From: Coemansia sp. RSA 1804
Taxonomy: Eukaryota; Kickxellomycota; Kickxellomycetes; Kickxellales; Kickxellaceae
Direction of reading: 5' to 3'
Length of the DNA stretch: 64,000 nt
NCBI GenBank assembly: GCA_027578815.1
Contig: JANBTH010000005.1
Coordinates: 28,178 to 92,177 of the forward strand
Below, in pieces: positions 38,743 through 50,824 of the stretch. The translations under genes were made by a program, and so were the position numbers. The notes under the pieces were generated by a model, which was not told the origin of the DNA, ran no database searches, and saw only the letters and a list, made by a program, of their open reading frames with translations. The stretch's first letter is position 1; each line of letters starts with the position of its first letter.

Positions 38743-39312
38743 TCAGCAGCATATGGGCTTTTCGCGCGATGCCACGATAAACGAGGGCTCGTAGCAGCAG
38801 CGGTCGTCGTCGTGGGATGCCAGCAAATCCACAACCGTTGGATCGTAGAAGGAGCTGGTGGTGGTGGTTCTGTGCCGACGACGCGGGCTGACGATTCTTC
38901 CAAGAACCGAGGAAGGAGGCCGCTGCTGCCTCTTATTCGGCTCCTTGGTCCGCAGGCGCATGGCGGAATGCAGGGTCCCCTGGTCGCTCCACGCCGGAGA
39001 GCAAGCAGCCGATGGCGAAGGCTGGACGGATTCAACAGTATCGTTTTCTTCTTCCTCTTCCTGTTGCTGCTGCTGCTGCTGCTGGTTGCTTTCTTCCGGA
39101 TGCACCTGCGATACACGCACGTATTGCTGCGCAATAGCCAGCGCCAGCTCCATTCTCACCGTCTCGCTCAGACAGGGCGCTGTCCGCTGCCGCGGCGCCT
39201 GGCGTGATGGCCTGAAGAACCGTTTGATGCCGCGTGCTATTCTTCGAGTTGCTGAAATCCTGGGTTTCTGGCATGGCGTTGTTGGTGTTTGGTCAGCCGT
39301 CGTTGCGTTCAT
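38743..39312 (-). CDS. small basic orphan protein ending in Cys-Cys
   Basis: The 189-residue product has a strongly basic N-terminal segment (RRIARGIKRFFRPSRQ) that could form an amphipathic helix, a short helical stretch (LALAIAQQYVRV), a polyQ-polyE run, and a C-terminus ending KPICC. Terminal Cys pairs are sites for Rab-type geranylgeranylation or palmitoylation, and basic-plus-lipid signals target membranes; this is inference. No family is recognised. The frame is supported by ATG, GC-rich composition and length, but an overlapping frame on the other strand exists, so it is less certain than its neighbours. It is convergent with SCYL2. Confidence 0.5.
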   Translation of the reverse strand: MNATTADQTPTTPCQKPRISATRRIARGIKRFFRPSRQAPRQRTAPCLSETVRMELALAIAQQYVRVSQVHPEESNQQQQQQQQEEEEENDTVESVQPSPSAACSPAWSDQGTLHSAMRLRTKEPNKRQQRPPSSVLGRIVSPRRRHRTTTTSSFYDPTVVDLLASHDDDRCCYEPSFIVASREKPICC

Positions 39313-40256
39313 CTCGGGGGAGTAAAGAAATGCGTTATTCTCGTTATATTTTTGAAGCCGTTAATACTTGACAAGAGTGGGGAAAATATATGGAAAAGGG
39401 GATGTGGAAAATGTTGGACGTAAGTTGGAAATAATAAAGAAGACATGAATGGCAAGAGAAAACCAAAATATAAAATGTAACGGAGGATGGAAAAATATAG
39501 ACGAGTTATATAGATGGAAAAAGGGGGAGAACCCGAACATTTAGGATAAATATGTAAAAATATATGAGGAGAAAAAAGATGAAATTTAGCAGATGACCCT
39601 GTTCTTTTTCCCAATTAAGAAGAACACAATAATAAAAATGTTTGTTAAGCAAACAGAAATGAGGCTCAGGTACCAAATACAAGAAGCCCTTTTTCCATGT
39701 GGTCAAGAAGTGGAAAATAAAGGAGGCTTGTTTTACGATAATAAAAAAGTATTGTAGAATAATGCATGTGTACAAGTGAATTTCCAAATTTAGAGCAACA
39801 CCAACAACAGCAACACCAAAAAAGGACCCAGATTCAGGCTTTCAAAAGGCATTGAAACCACTGCTAATAAATAAATAGAAAGTACAGTCATTTCCATGTA
39901 AATGGATAAAACCGGATCTCTTTATTGGAGTAAATATGCGCTTGCATTTGCGTGAACAATGAAAGGAGGCTGCTGTTGAGTGTTTTTACGAATATTTCGC
40001 TTTTTTGATCTCTTTGCAGATGCAAATGTTGAAAAAAGGAAACACTATAAATGCTCTCATATTATCATAAACGATTACAAGAAAACCCACCTGTCAAGGA
40101 CCAAATGTGGGCGCCATATATTTCCTTTCCCCTCCCTGTTTTGGGAATCATTCCAGGATGTTTTATTGTTACAATGAGCACACACAGCACCCCGTTTGTT
40201 TGTTTTAAAAAGGAGTAGAGAACAAGTAATAGAAAAGAGGGAAACAGAATACACAG
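39313..40256. other. AT-rich intergenic region
   Basis: No gene is supported. It is A-rich on the plus strand and probably carries the promoter of the leftward basic-protein gene plus the 3' end of the leftward membrane-protein gene. Confidence 0.55.
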
Positions 40257-41417
40257 TCAATCGCCATGTACAGCCTGCCAGCCTCCAAGGGCCAAGAACA
40301 AGCCGAGAAGCGGAAGCGACAGAAGCGTCATCAGCGCATTGTACTTGCGCCATGAGCGAGCCACCTCCGACCGACTGGATCTAGGAAACACAGCGCCAAT
40401 CCACCAGAGCGGAAGCAGGATGAAGCCGCACAGGAACAGAACGGCACCAGGCGGCACGGAGGCGTCTGACTTGACTGTGTAGCGTGGAGGCGGATACCGT
40501 AGCCGCGCAGGCACAAACAGCCGCGCCTCGTTAGCATCGTCCTCCTCTTCCTCGTCGTGCAGCGCAATATGATGCGCGCCGCCTGTGTGTGGTGGCATGA
40601 CGCTGCCGTCGCTGTATTTTTCCGACAACGCCGGCGCCGATACCGGTGCGTTTTCATAGATATCTCCGCGGGCGCGGTCGTTGCTTTGCCCCGAGTCGTT
40701 GTCTCGGCCAACCGCGTGTCTGGGAACCGGAACCGGCATCGATCCCGGCAGCCGCGGAACCGGTACCGGATAGTCCTCCGACGACGTGGTCACTATGTCG
40801 CCGCCCAGACTGCGGTCCGTCACCATTCTGCTTGCATCCGTGTCACGCCGCGACCGGTGCGACGGCGACGCCGACCCAGCCGCCTCTGCGTCAAGCACAT
40901 ACTGTCTGGCCATGGCGTGCACAAGCTCCTCGTCCTCGCTCATTTCCGCCGCATTCGGCGTGGCCCCCGGCGGAGCATTGCGCGGAACAACCATTATGTC
41001 GTAGGAAGCCGGCTGATGCGAATCTGCGGTGCGGAACGAGTTGGTTGACGTGGTGGGTGTTAAATGGCTGTGTGCGCTGTAGAACGCTGTGTTCTTTGAT
41101 GATGTGTTGGTGGTTGCGATGCTGCTGCTGGCGCCGGTGGGACGTTTTCTGTACGAGGATAGGCGTAGAAGCGGCGGTTGTGCTCCCCGATTAGAAGACG
41201 ATTTGGTTGAGCGGAACGAGGAAGAGTGGTTGGAATACGATTCCTCCAGCTCTTGCTGCTCCTTTTCTTTTGCTCTTTCTGTCGCTTGCAAATCCTCCCC
41301 ATTGTTGTTTTCGTTTTCTTTGGATGAGCCGCTGAGCCACCGAGCCGATGGCTCGTTCTGAGCCGCCTCGGTTCCCTCTGCTTGGCGATCAACGCGGTAG
41401 GAATCGGTTCCCAGCAT
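40257..41417 (-). CDS. Ser-rich protein with two C-terminal membrane helices
   Basis: The 386-residue product is hydrophilic and disordered for about 300 residues (Gln/Ser/Glu-rich with SSS runs). Near the C-terminus are two hydrophobic segments: GAVLFLCGFILLPLWWIGAVFP and ALMTLLSLPLLGLFLALGGW, separated by a basic loop with Arg and Trp (SEVARSWRKYNA). The LPLWWIG segment plus the basic loop is a pattern I associate with a fungal family of tail-membrane proteins, but no function is known. A membrane hairpin with the long N-terminus in the cytosol is the simplest topology. The start is the first in-frame ATG. Confidence 0.65.
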   Translation of the reverse strand: MLGTDSYRVDRQAEGTEAAQNEPSARWLSGSSKENENNNGEDLQATERAKEKEQQELEESYSNHSSSFRSTKSSSNRGAQPPLLRLSSYRKRPTGASSSIATTNTSSKNTAFYSAHSHLTPTTSTNSFRTADSHQPASYDIMVVPRNAPPGATPNAAEMSEDEELVHAMARQYVLDAEAAGSASPSHRSRRDTDASRMVTDRSLGGDIVTTSSEDYPVPVPRLPGSMPVPVPRHAVGRDNDSGQSNDRARGDIYENAPVSAPALSEKYSDGSVMPPHTGGAHHIALHDEEEEDDANEARLFVPARLRYPPPRYTVKSDASVPPGAVLFLCGFILLPLWWIGAVFPRSSRSEVARSWRKYNALMTLLSLPLLGLFLALGGWQAVHGD

Positions 41418-43237
41418 CCGTGAGTCAGCTTTTGACAGTATACTTCGTCTGGGTGTGCTAAAACAAAACTCTATTCAATATATAGCTACAAGGTCTTTTG
41501 ATACAGCTAGAATAAAACAGACGAAAGAGGTTATTCGAGGAGAGAAGGAGAGGAAGAATAAAAAAGGCTCTTTGATTTTATCGCTGGCACATGAACAGCA
41601 CTCCTCCGCTTTTGGCTTGCAAGAAAGGAAGGAAGGAAGGAAGAGGGTGAACATTCCTTCTATCGCTGTTTATTTCCCATAGCGCTGCTGTTCACATGTC
41701 CCTTGCTTCTCTGTTCCCTTCGGCTCATTATGCAAAATACAAGGCATGTCAACCAGGGAAAGTGGAGAGGTAACCAGCAAGAAAGCAATGTCTCTGTTGC
41801 ATACGGCTATAAATGACAAGTGGCAATTAGAGATAGACTTTTGGTTTTCATATTCTCGCTTTCCTGGGATAGTTCTCCAATGTCCTCATCTGCCTCAATC
41901 TATCTCAACGTACAGCCTGTTTATTCCATTTCATTTCATCCTCCTCCCCCTTCAAATCGTACTGTTCCATGAATGCTTCATTACTTTAATTATTATCTCA
42001 CCTTTACTTGCCTATTCCACATGTGATGAGAGCACTCAATGTGGCAAAAAGGGAGGGAAGATTACAATAGCAACACATGTGTGTATGTTGTCCAGCCAAT
42101 AGCAGCTATTCTTTCTAAATTATAGGAAAAAGAGCAAAAAGAACAAAGTAAAAAAATTAAAAAAAAAAAAAAAAGATCCAGCCTCTATTCTCTACACACC
42201 CATTACACCCCTTTTTTCTCTCCCTTTCTTTTTTTACTATATACTATTCTTCTATAATTAGCTTTTTTTTCTCCCTTTCCTTTTTGTTATTTTTATTATA
42301 TTTCTTGCTAAACACATTCTCTTCTTTCCTTCTTTTGTGTTTTTTATTTTTCTTTTTGACAACCTTTCTACTCTAATTGGACTTGGGAAGAAGAAAAAAA
42401 GGAACTAGAATTTAGCCTTTTCTATTGTAAATTCCATCTGCCTCAATCAATTCTAGCTTTTACTCCTTTTCTGCTTGTAGAAACAGTATTCTTTATCTTG
42501 AGCTCTTCTGGTATTATTTCTTTTATTGTATTCCGTGTTCTGTACATTATATCAACTAGACTCGGTTACTCTGCTACTCTACTTTTCTCTCCACCCTCGC
42601 TTTCAAAGAGAAGAAACCTGCTTGCTCCAACAACATCTACGGAATAGAAGGTAAGGCGGATAAAGATTAATGCTAGGTACTTTGTATCTGCTATGATACA
42701 AGCTTATTCCATAGCAGCTAGGGGTTATATTGCCCTCTTCCTTCTTTTCCCACTCCTTAACCACTTTTTTTTTTTTTAGCTGAAAGGAGGAAATAGTATA
42801 TTTAAAGAAATAGCTTTTCCTTTCTTTTAGCTGCTGCACTTTTAACGTCTAGATTTCTAAAGATGGAAATTGGATATAAAGTTGGGGGCGGGTGGGTGAG
42901 AAGGCAAGGGAATAAGAAAAAAGGACTGGTGACGAAATGAGGAAAAGGGGCAAGGCTTTTTTTTACGGAGGCTTTGTTAAGAATTCCTTTTATTTCTCTT
43001 TCTCTTTCTTTTGTCAACCATGTTACGTTATGCTAATATCCGAGGGGAGAGAAAATAAATTTGTCCTTTATTTGTCTTGTTTATTTTTGTATATCTTTTG
43101 ATATTGTTTGTAAGCGTAGTTTTTTTATTGCAGTAGCTGCCTGCTAACCAGCCATTTTTATCTCTTTCTTCTCTTCATATTCCATACTAAGCAAGGTCAG
43201 GACCTGTAGGCTTTAAGAACTACAAAGGGATAAGTAG
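41418..43237. other. large AT-rich intergenic region with poly(A)
   Basis: No gene is supported in 1.8 kb. A poly(A) run is found near 42159, followed by long CTTT-rich tracts. It is flanked by divergent genes and therefore likely holds two promoters, or a long leader of the Myb gene. Confidence 0.6.
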
Positions 43238-44653
43238 ATGTCAACATATATCATGGGTGGCGAGTCTGGAGACGACGACCACCAGTACAACGATGTTGGA
43301 GAGCTGTTCAGACCGAGCAAGACGGCACGAAGAAGCACCGACACCGACACCGACACACAAGAGACAGCAACAAAGCGAGGCAGCAGAAGCGGCAAACCAG
43401 GCCAGACGTCAGCGGGGCTGCTGGAGCAAGTGCGGGCATCCAAGAACCAGGCAATGGAGGTTCTGCGGGCAATAGCGATGGAAAACACGCTGGAGCACGA
43501 AATCACGCAATACATGAGCGATGTGGAGGCATCGTACAACGAGAGCGATCCGCGGATCACGTTTCCCAAGCTGCGCGCAGCGTGGACGCCCGAGGAGGAT
43601 CGGTTGCTAATGGTCGGTGTGCGTATCTATGGACCCAACACGGAGTCGTGGCCACGGATAGCGATGCTGGTGCCGGGTCGCACTAACAAGAGCTGCCGCA
43701 AGCGCTGGTTCCATTCGCTGGATCCGTCGCTGCACAAAGGCCCGTGGACGCAGGAGGAGGACGATATGCTGCGCCAGCGTGTTGCGCAGTTCCCGTCGCA
43801 GTGGTCGCGGGTGGCCGAGGGAATTCCCGGACGCACAGACGACCAGTGCGCCAAGCGGTGGCGCGAGTCCCTGGATCCCGAGATCGAGCGCGGCAAGTGG
43901 AAACCCGAGGAGGACCGTTTGCTGCTGGACAAGTTTTCCGAGTTTGGCACGCAGTGGCAGAAGATTGCTACCTTCTTCCAGGGCCGTCCTGGATTGCACT
44001 GCAGGAACCGATGGCGGAAGATCCAGCGCATCATTTCGCAGAAGGAGCGCAAGTCCGGCGGCATTCTTAGTGCCGACGACCTCTCCAAGACGCTGGCATC
44101 GGTGACGGAGTCTGTCAATCGTAGGAAGACGGCGCAGCGCTCGCGTCCGCAGAGCCAGGCCTTGCGCCAGACAACCACTCAGGCTGCTTCTGCTGCTGCT
44201 GCAGCCGACTGCGGCATGACCGCCGCGCATGCGCCGTGCGGAGACGATGAAGGCGAAGATGCTGGCTTTGGTCAGCCGACGCAGCAACAACAGCAGCAGA
44301 GGCTCTCCTTTGCTGATGTTTCAGGAAACGACTTTTCCGAGGACGCCATGCGCGCACTACACTATGGTCGTCCGCCTGGCGCGGCGATGTCTGGAGCTGC
44401 CAGCGTTGCACCAAACCCGCTGCCGCTCTCTGCATCTGCGTCTGCATCTGCAATGAAGGGCGGTGAGAATCCAGCAGGCGAGTTGTCTGGATCTGTGGGT
44501 GCGCTGTTTATGCCGTCGGAACAGCCTGCCGCCGCCGCCTCATTGTCATCGGGAGTAAGACGAGGACGAGGAGGTAAGGAGAAATATAAACACCCCGATG
44601 TTAAAGCCATGTCTGCCTTTTTCTTGCCATTCCGCCCATATGCTTGGCGATAA
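43238..44653 (+). CDS. three-repeat (R1R2R3) Myb transcription factor
   Basis: The 471-residue product has three contiguous Myb repeats: R1 112-162 (AAWTPEEDRLL...), R2 166-214 (KGPWTQEEDDML...) and R3 218-264 (RGKWKPEEDRLL...). The regularly spaced Trp residues and the CRKRW/CAKRW/CRNRW helix-3 motifs are intact, as in c-Myb and fungal Bas1-type factors. These bind DNA through R2 and R3. The N-terminus is acidic, with a helical patch around 60-95. The C-terminus is Gln/Ala/Ser-rich and likely regulatory. It should act in the nucleus; target genes are unknown. The start is the first in-frame ATG after a stop-rich leader. Confidence 0.9.
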   Translation: MSTYIMGGESGDDDHQYNDVGELFRPSKTARRSTDTDTDTQETATKRGSRSGKPGQTSAGLLEQVRASKNQAMEVLRAIAMENTLEHEITQYMSDVEASYNESDPRITFPKLRAAWTPEEDRLLMVGVRIYGPNTESWPRIAMLVPGRTNKSCRKRWFHSLDPSLHKGPWTQEEDDMLRQRVAQFPSQWSRVAEGIPGRTDDQCAKRWRESLDPEIERGKWKPEEDRLLLDKFSEFGTQWQKIATFFQGRPGLHCRNRWRKIQRIISQKERKSGGILSADDLSKTLASVTESVNRRKTAQRSRPQSQALRQTTTQAASAAAAADCGMTAAHAPCGDDEGEDAGFGQPTQQQQQQRLSFADVSGNDFSEDAMRALHYGRPPGAAMSGAASVAPNPLPLSASASASAMKGGENPAGELSGSVGALFMPSEQPAAAASLSSGVRRGRGGKEKYKHPDVKAMSAFFLPFRPYAWR

Positions 44654-45331
44654 AAAGAGGAAGGAGGCGGAAGGCATTGCTGTATTGTTGTTATTGCTGC
44701 TGTTGTTCTACATGTTTTGTGTATTGCCTTTTGCTTATTCATTCCGTCTATTTCCCTTTTCCCCTTCCCCTCCCCTGCTGACAAGATAGAGAGAAAGGGG
44801 GGGTAGGTGTGGGTTGTGGAAGAAGTGGAAATTAAAAACGAACAGGAGAGAGAGGAGTGGCTGCATTGTGCAGAAAATAATGTCCTGAATAAAGGGACGA
44901 GAGAACCATGTGCTATGAATGTAATTGCTTTTTTTCTCTTGCTGCCTGTGCATTCTGCATAATTGTATGTGCATCTGTATATTTGCCATATCTCAAACTG
45001 CCATAAAGGCGGGCAAGAGAAATGAAAATGAAGAAGCAAGAATAATGCTGTTGTATGAATAAATGCATGAATGGAGTGGAATGGATGCATGTTGGGATAT
45101 GTTACTTGTGAACAAAAAAAAGCCTCCCACCCCTCTCCTTCCTTTTTTCCTCTTTCTCTGCTCTCTAACCAACCTGTGATGAACCTGAACACGAGTGCCT
45201 TTTTGCTCGTTTGTTTATTCTCTAAGGCATTGTATGCGTCTAATGCGTTCCAGGGAGACTATTCCATATATTGATATGCTTTTATTGTTCATTTTGTCCT
45301 TCTTCCGACCAATGTAGCTACTATCCGTGAG
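44654..45331. other. intergenic region
   Basis: No gene is supported. It is T-rich and contains the 3' end of the Myb gene and the promoter of the C2H2 zinc-finger gene. AATAAA occurs near 44887. Confidence 0.5.
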
Positions 45332-45758
45332 ATGATAGCAGTGCAGACGGAGCCGTTCAGACAGCAGACGGCCGCCAAGAGAACATCGTCTGTGCTTTTC
45401 TCGCCAACAGAAGAGCAACGTCAAAGGCTGTACAAGCTTGGACGGAAGCTCTACGGATGCGCCGCCACGCCCAACACGTGCAGCGCATCGTTTGCCGACC
45501 CGCTCAGTCTGAACACGCATATCAAGCTGGCGCATCCGTCGATTGCTGGGTTGATTCCGTCGTTGAGTATGAGCGCCGGCGCAGCAAGCCTAGCGGCAGC
45601 AGCGGCGGCAGGTCAGTCGCTTGGAACAATGTCGTCGTCTCCGGATACCAGCAACGACGATCTTATGGAGATTCTTGGTGGCCAGCACAGCAATAGTAAG
45701 AATAATAATGGCGCCCGGTCGCTGCTGCTTCCATCGGCCGTTTCCGCGGCTATTCCAT

Positions 45759-45789
<31 letters not shown>

Positions 45790-46669
45790 GTCCTCCGGAA
45801 GCAAGGGCGGTGTGCCGCAGCTCAAGCCATACAGATGCGCAATGTCCGGATGTAACCATGCATACAAGAACGTCAATGGCCTCGAGTACCATATTTTCCA
45901 CTCACGCAAATCTAACAACCATCTTTTGCCGGATCCTGGCCAACCTACAAACGACACTTCTGTTTCTTCATTTTCGGTTCCGTTGGACGGAATTGGTGGA
46001 GCGAGTGGTGCTGAGAAGACGACTCCGTTGAATGTTCTTCTGGAGGGTCGTTTTGCTGATACCAAAACCGATATGCTTCCTCAGATCCAGAACCACCCAT
46101 TGCAATGCTCGGAGGTCGGGTGTTTGGCTACTTTTGATAGCGAGCACGAGCTCAAGAAGCATGTTCTTGGCCAGCATCCACGCCCTATACGCAGGGCCGT
46201 GAAGCCCTCGAACAAAGTAAGAGGAGGAGGAGGAGCGGCGGCTGTCTCTTCTTCTTCTCTTGCGATGACTCCGATTGAGTCGTACTCTTCGCAACCGACC
46301 GCATCAACCCCCGTGTTCTGGGGCGCTACGACTATTAGCGAGATGCTTAGTGTTGCTGCTGGGGTTGGCGGTGGTTCGGATTCTCCGGTGCATGGGACCA
46401 CTGTTGTTGGAGCAACCCCTGGCGCTCCCATGCCTACTATTCCAGAGGCCGGCAATGTGCCGCTTTTGTCGCCAGCGGCAGCGGCTGACACTATTGGTCG
46501 TTCACTAGGCTCTGGCAACAGTCTTCCGCATGTCCATCCTGGGCTGGGTCACCGGTCATTTACGGGAAACCTGGCTACTCAGTCCTCACTCACGCCCAAT
46601 CACCAATTGCCCTTTGCTAGTCCTTTAATTCGGCCACAGCAACTTGAGCTGCAGCTACAGCAGCAACAA

Positions 46670-46710
<41 letters not shown>

Positions 46711-48970
46711 ACAGCAACTTCATCGTCACCATATACACCAGCATCATCATCAGGGATCGTATCTCCAAAACAATTCCAACGCATCTGCCCCATTCTTGTC
46801 TGCGCCTGCACTGATCTCTGCAAACGGGGGTGAGCCACCGAGTATCGAGTCGTATTTTGCCTTGAATCTTAATGGACCTGGCAATCTGCCAGCATCATCG
46901 GCCACAGCTGCAGTGGCAGCGGCTGCTGCTTCTGCTCGGCAGCATGGCAGGCCCCATCCGCACCAGTCGTTGACTCCATCGTTGTATGGTCCCGCGCACA
47001 TGGATAGCAACAGATCATCGTCCTTTATGTCTGGATCACACCACCACAACCACAGCCATTATCACCATCAACGCACAGCAGTGCCAGCATCGCCATCGCC
47101 ATCTGTGTTTATGAACATGAATACGATGAACCAAGCAAATGTGGCGGCAGCAGTGGCGGTGGCGGCGGCGGCAGCTGCTGCATCGAATGTGCCATCTGTT
47201 GGTGGACAAGCAGAGAGGAGTGTTGGTAAGCAAGGGCTATTGGGACCAACGGTTATGCAAGGACGTAGTAGCAGCGGTGACAATGGTGGGTCTGCAAACT
47301 CGACCAGCAACAACAGTATTCCGCTGGAGATGCAGTTGATGCAATCGATGCTCAGTCCTCTGTACATGCAAACGGGTTTGAGACCAAGTGTCGTTGGCGC
47401 CATGTCTATGAACGAGTCGCCCAAGGCCCTCTTGGCCAACGATGTTTTTGACATGCCTGAGGATGGCGGCGATATTCATATGATGGATGGCGATGACAAT
47501 GATGATGGTGCGGATGGGTCAAGCAGGGGCGATGCTTCGGTTAGGAGCAGACGGTCAGACTCTATCGACCTGACATCGTTAGCCACAATGCCTAACAATG
47601 GTAACAATAGCAGCAACTACTACACGTCGGGGCAACATATCATGGATCCTGGTGCGCAGGCCGTTATTGGCAGTGGTGGTGTGGATATTACAGAGTCCCC
47701 GCCGCTTGCCTCGATTGGAGACGGAAACAACAGCAATGGCAATAGCAGTGCGGCATCGAAGACTGGTGTGTATTCGCAGATGGCTGCAGCGTTGATGTCG
47801 AGACGTGGAAGACAACAGCAGCAGCAACAGCAGCAGCAGCAGATGGCGGCGGTGGCTGCTGCTGCTGCGACAGCAATGGGGGCGTCATCTACTTCCACTG
47901 CTGCCTCTTCATGGGACAACGACATAACCGCTCTTGGACTGCTGATGGCGTCATCGTCGAGCGAGAGTCAACAACCACAGCAGCGGGGCAGTCCCCACGA
48001 GATCCAGGAGTCGTCCAATGCGTCGTTGCAGAACCCGCACCACCGCTACCAGGAGCAACAGCGGCAGCAGCAGCAGCATTTCACACCGCAGCATGCTGAT
48101 CTTGCGCAGTTCCAGCAGCAGCACAACATTGCGGCCATGGCTGCGGCGGCGGCAGCGGTGGCGAGTACCGGAACACCGTCGATCACCCAATGCGTGTTCT
48201 CCGGGTGCCAGCAGATGTTTAACGATGCAAATGCACTGAAGCATCATTTGCGGTTTGAACACGCACAGGACCAGCATCAGCAGCAGCAGCAGCAGCACTC
48301 TGCATTCAATGCAGCAGTCAACAGCGGCAGTGGTGGTGGTGCTATGGGTGATGGCGCAAGCAATCCGGCAAGCCCGGTCGATCGGGCCACAGTGTCAACG
48401 ATGCCGTGGGCGGATACTGGGCCAAATAGCAGCAGCAGCAACAGCAAGATCAACAGCAGTCCGCATCACAGCCACCACCATCAGCAGCAGCAGCAGCAGC
48501 TGTTTATGAACAACCTGGTGTCGGCGGCTCAGGGCGGCTACGTGCCAAGCGCACTATCGCAGCCAGTCGGCGGCGTAATGGACGACCACCACCGAACTAA
48601 GGCGCCGCACTGGGTTGACCCGGGGCTCTGGGAGATGTGGATCGCCGCGGCGAATGGCCACGATCCGGCCGATATCACCGCAGCGGCAACCGCGACGGCC
48701 ATGGGGATTACGCCGGGAGTTACTGGCGGGCCTCAGGGATTCATCCCTCCCTCCTCATCCTCCTCCGTTGGCGCAAATGCTACAGTAGCAGCAGCAACAG
48801 CAACAGCAACAGGGTTACCACCGCCGTCGTCTCAGCATAGCCAGCACCAGCACCAGTCGTTTACTACCCAGCAGCAACACCCTGTCGATAACGAGCTCTT
48901 GCGCATGTTCGGGTCCGTTAATAGCAAACCATCCAAAATGAACTCCAGCTCCACCACCTCGCTAATCTAG
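45332..48970 (+). CDS. SFP1/JAZF1-type C2H2 zinc-finger regulator
   Basis: The 1212-residue product carries four C2H2-like sites. The first (C43, C50, H63, H68) has a wide Cys spacing. The second (C169, C174, H187, H190) contains CxxxxC...YKNVNGLEYHIFH, very like the finger of yeast Sfp1 and animal JAZF1. The third is C259, C264, H277, H282. The fourth (C954, C959, H972, H977) lies about 670 residues away near the C-terminal third. Long Gln, Ala, Asn and Ser runs separate them. Sfp1 controls ribosome-biogenesis genes in yeast; transfer of that role here is inference. It should be nuclear. The start is the first ATG after stops in frame. Confidence 0.8.
46658..46717. repeat. CAGCAA microsatellite (polyQ)
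   Basis: Mixed CAG/CAA units in frame as glutamine within the zinc-finger gene. Further shorter CAG runs occur at about 45761, 47815 and 48278 in the same gene. Confidence 0.85.
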
Positions 48971-49222
48971 ACACCTCCTCCGCATCATCTTACCTCACAT
49001 CATTCAAACATTGCCCTCTCCGCTCCCCTCTCTTTCTTTACTATTTCTTCCTGTTAAAGCGACAACAATTTTTAAAGGTTACGTGTTTTAATTAAAAAAA
49101 AAAAGCAATATTTGGTTTTCAGTTACATTTTTTTTGAACAAGCAAAGGAAATTATTACTTTTTTACTATACATGATTATCAAGGCAAGCTCACTTGTGCT
49201 TTGTTTACCGTGCTTGTATCCT

Positions 49223-49857
49223 TCAGCAAACCCCGTTGGCACTGCTGATGCTATTACGGTTACAATTGCGGTTACGGCTGCAGTTACGGGACTGGGCGGA
49301 GAATGTGCTGCTGTTTCGTCTGCTATCGGTAGTAGTACGAGTGGTTATTCTATCGTTGTCATCGTCATAATCATCGTCATCGTCGAGATTATGAGCCGAG
49401 CGGGACAATATGCTTTGGGAGACAATGCTGGTGCTGCCACTGCCGCTACTGCTGATGCTGATGTTGGTGCTAATGCTGATGTTGTTTCTGTGGATAATGT
49501 TGTTGCGCGTGTTGCTGCTGGCTGCGGGTTCCTCGAACGCAGTGTTCTCTGGCCCGTCCCGATAGCCAGCCCCGTCTGCGTCTGCGCCGCTCTGGTGGGG
49601 CTGGCGCGGAGATGGCGATAAGGAGGATCCGGGTGCTGGCGGATCGAATGTGTCACCGGTGGCAGCAGCTCCAGCGCCGGCTGGATGGTCGTGTGGTTGG
49701 GACGGCAGTGGGCGGGAATCGCAGTCGGCTTCATCACGCCCATCAGCTGCACCGGTTCCTCTGTTTATATTGGCAGAAGAGCCGTTGGCGCTGGACAACG
49801 ATGCTGGAACGCCATCGAGTGCTGCTGCTGCTGCAACTTCGGCGCCATGGAGACTAT

Positions 49858-49902
<45 letters not shown>

Positions 49903-50782
49903 GGTTGCTGGGCTTGTCGGTGCCAGGGGGCCGGAGAACGCCGTGGATCCACATGGCTAGCCCCGAATCGGAGCTGTGCTGCACCTTGATGGCTGTCTGG
50001 ATCGAGTGGCACAGCTCCACGGTGCGCACCATGATCTCGTCGAGTTCGTTAGTGGTGAGAGCGCTGGCCGACCGCCTGTGCAGCCTGCTGCGGTGCCGAG
50101 ACGAATGGTTGCTAGCTACCGCCGCCACGGCTGCTGCTGCTGATGTGCCTGACGATGGCGCTGCTCCGCCGGCCGGCAAATCGGTTGTGGAGGAGCCGTC
50201 GATGAGCGTCAGCGCGCCTTCCAGCGACATCGACGCAGGCGATCTGCGGTGGACTAGGTCGAAGGGAACGTAGTTGCGAGGCAGAGTCATCAGCCGCATG
50301 CGTCGCCGGGCGTGGTTGGCCTCCGAAGCGTCGGCTGGCAGCGTGATTACAAATCTGCCGCGCTGTGCGACTGACGCAAACGACTGGCTGGGAGTGGATG
50401 TTGAAGCAGAAGTGGAGGCGCCGCGGCTGTCGATGCTGCTTGCGTTGTCGCCGACCCGCTGGATCCCGCGGTGCGCAGCCGCCGCAGTGTGTAGCGACGT
50501 GTAGTGCGGATGCAGCTGCCGTCTGTTGGCAATGTTGCTCCTCGCGTTGCCTGTCGTGTCGTTGCTGCTTCCAATGCTGCTTTCGGACGTGCGGGTGGCA
50601 ATTGCCGGGTGAGAAGCGGTGTTGGACGAACTGTTTGCAGTGTCGATCGAAAGCGAGCGGTTGTTGACGCCTGGCTGCTCGACTTGAGCCTGCTGGCTAT
50701 CTCCATTGCCACTCGAGCTCTCCAGATCGTGTCCCAGCCCCAGTTCCGCCCTGTAATTTGAGAATGAAGCCGCTGTGTGCTC

Positions 50783-50824
<42 letters not shown>

